Shown here in pieces: positions 6,357 to 7,095 of a stretch of DNA of 7,095 nucleotides. The translations under genes and the position numbers were made by a program. Source of the stretch: Candidatus Kuenenbacteria bacterium CG10_big_fil_rev_8_21_14_0_10_36_11 (GTDB lineage Bacteria; Patescibacteriota; Patescibacteriia; UBA2196); NCBI GenBank assembly GCA_002778535.1, contig PFBP01000015.1:168-7262 (forward strand), in the 5' to 3' direction. Within the stretch, counting starts at the first letter, position 1; each line of letters starts with the position of its first letter. The notes under the pieces were generated by a model. The model worked only from the letters and a program-made list of their open reading frames with translations. It searched no databases and was not told the DNA's origin.

Positions 6357-6986
6357 ATGAAAACGATTGCTTTTATTGACGCTTCCAACTTATTTTATGG
6401 CGGAGAAAAGAGTTTGGGTTGGAAGATTGATTATCAAAAACTATTCAATTATCTTAAAGAAAAATATGGCGTAAAAAAGGCCTTATATTTTGGCGGCGTG
6501 GAAATTTACGATTTTAATTTTGATTATCTTAAAAATGAAACCGTGCCAATTGAGGATTTGGAAAAGCATTTGGTGGCAAGAATTAAAGAGCGAGGCGAGA
6601 AGTTGAATGACGCCGAATTGCTTTTAATCAGCCGACATTTGCAACGCGTCCGATTTTATCTGAAACTGCAAAAATTTGGTTATGAAATGCATTTAAAACC
6701 AGTGAAAATCTATGAGCAGGAAGACGGCACTACCAGACGCAAAGCTAATTGCGATGTAGAGATGTGTTTTTATTTAATGAAGGAGGAAAGTAATTTTGAG
6801 CAAGCAATTGTTTTGTCTGGTGATGGTGATTTTTTACCGGTTTTGAAATACTTGAGAAATAACGGCAAAGAAATAATAATTTTGGCTCGCGGTCCGCGCG
6901 CGGCGCGCGAAATCCGCCAGTTTGCCGGCAGCAAATTCAGGGATTTCATCCGTCTTGAGAGTGTTATTAGATTTGAAGAAAAGTAA
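6357..6986 (+). CDS. NYN domain (PIN-like, LabA-type) putative RNase
   Basis: This complete 209-residue protein has the PIN-like NYN fold found in LabA-type proteins and many predicted RNases. Four acidic positions expected to bind the catalytic metal are visible: D8 in 'AFIDASN' (with N11), D133 in 'KANCDVEM', and D156 and D158 in 'SGDGDF'. The C-terminal part continues with the typical 'PVLKYLRNNGKEIIILA' strand-helix-strand and a basic tail ('RGPRAAREIRQF'). No extra OST-HTH or membrane domain is attached, so it is a single-domain protein. NYN proteins generally act on RNA; the substrate here is unknown. It lies 90 bases after dnaG with no terminator visible between them, so co-transcription is possible. 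ATG 6357 lacks a nearby Shine-Dalgarno; the upstream 25 bases are almost pure A/T. The start is supported by the motif 'MKTIAFIDASN', normal for the family. Confidence 0.9.
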   Translation: MKTIAFIDASNLFYGGEKSLGWKIDYQKLFNYLKEKYGVKKALYFGGVEIYDFNFDYLKNETVPIEDLEKHLVARIKERGEKLNDAELLLISRHLQRVRFYLKLQKFGYEMHLKPVKIYEQEDGTTRRKANCDVEMCFYLMKEESNFEQAIVLSGDGDFLPVLKYLRNNGKEIIILARGPRAAREIRQFAGSKFRDFIRLESVIRFEEK

Positions 6987-7015
6987 AAGGAGCGGACATA
7001 CGAAATATCCGCTCC
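6981..7015 (-). terminator. Strong hairpin after the NYN gene, T-tract on the minus strand
   Basis: Positions 6989-6996 (GGAGCGGA) pair perfectly with 7008-7015 (TCCGCTCC) around an 11-base loop that can close two or three more pairs. Read on the + strand, no good T-run follows (ACGTTTAGT). Read on the minus strand, the stem is followed at once by TTTTACTTTT. It is therefore best as a minus-strand terminator that also places a hairpin three bases after the NYN stop, and may work in both directions. Confidence 0.7.
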
Positions 7016-7030
7016 ACGTTTAGTAATTTA

Positions 7031-7060
7031 AGTATAGCATGCCTTATTAAATTCTGTCAA
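7031..7060 (-). promoter_or_regulatory. Near-consensus minus-strand sigma70 promoter
   Basis: On the minus strand there is TTGACA (7060-7055), an 18-base spacer, then TATACT (7036-7031) preceded by TGC, giving an extended -10. The predicted start is near 7024, moving toward the NYN gene. The only thing directly downstream is the terminator hairpin at 7015-6981, so no protein gene is driven within the window. Confidence 0.7.
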
Positions 7061-7066
7061 ATTGAG

Positions 7067-7075
7067 TTATCCACA
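7067..7075 (+). promoter_or_regulatory. Perfect DnaA box TTATCCACA
   Basis: TTATCCACA is an exact match to the consensus 9-base DnaA binding site. It lies seven bases upstream of the -35 of the minus-strand promoter, in an AT-rich stretch running to the window edge. It is the only perfect copy I noticed. It could be the first box of a replication origin continuing to the right, or a DnaA-responsive regulatory site. Confidence 0.6.
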
Positions 7076-7095
7076 AGATAATTATTTTACTTCAC

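Noticed and set aside
1..7095. CRISPR array, insertion sequence, tRNA or rRNA
   Set aside because: I saw no regularly spaced repeats, transposase motifs, terminal inverted repeats with flanking duplications, tRNA cloverleaf or rRNA signature on either strand.

Overview
The window looks like a chromosomal segment from a small-genome member of the Patescibacteria (Candidate Phyla Radiation). This is an inference. The DNA is AT-rich and genes are packed tightly with little or no Shine-Dalgarno signal. The protein families are typical of that group: a secreted protein with a 'FSIKYPSDW' motif, DUF5674, a multi-pass membrane protein, an orphan PilB-type ATPase, and DnaG next to a NYN nuclease. TGA is used as a normal stop codon (positions 914-916 and 4200-4202). 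The genetic code is therefore the standard bacterial one, not the UGA=Gly code of Gracilibacteria/Absconditabacteria.

Layout, all genes on the + strand. Positions 2-535 hold the 3' part of a secreted or lipoprotein-like protein. Positions 563-1248 hold a DUF5674 gene and a small conserved gene of unknown function, joined by an ATGA overlap. After an imperfect hairpin (1270-1299) comes a multi-pass membrane protein (1312-2328), closed by an intrinsic terminator. The terminator's T-rich tail leads directly into an extended -10 promoter for a complete GspE/PilB ATPase (2412-4202), whose mRNA appears to be leaderless. A 267-base gap follows. It contains a consensus sigma70 promoter, a long imperfect hairpin (24 base pairs, one mismatch) enclosing a second perfect hairpin, and an intrinsic terminator. 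I read this as a structured RNA of about 190 nt, or alternatively as an attenuator-type leader of dnaG. DNA primase dnaG (4470-6266) follows with its own leaderless-type promoter, then a NYN-domain nuclease (6357-6986).

The right end (6987-7095) has no gene. It carries a strong hairpin whose T-tract reads on the minus strand, a near-consensus minus-strand promoter that would make an RNA of only about 45 nt, and one perfect DnaA box (TTATCCACA) near the edge.

The genes do not form one pathway. DnaG and the DnaA box relate to replication, PilB to type IV pilus or competence machinery, and NYN to RNA metabolism. The main candidate for something undescribed is the structured RNA at 4240-4431 between pilB and dnaG. 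The small RNA-like unit beside the DnaA box is a secondary candidate.
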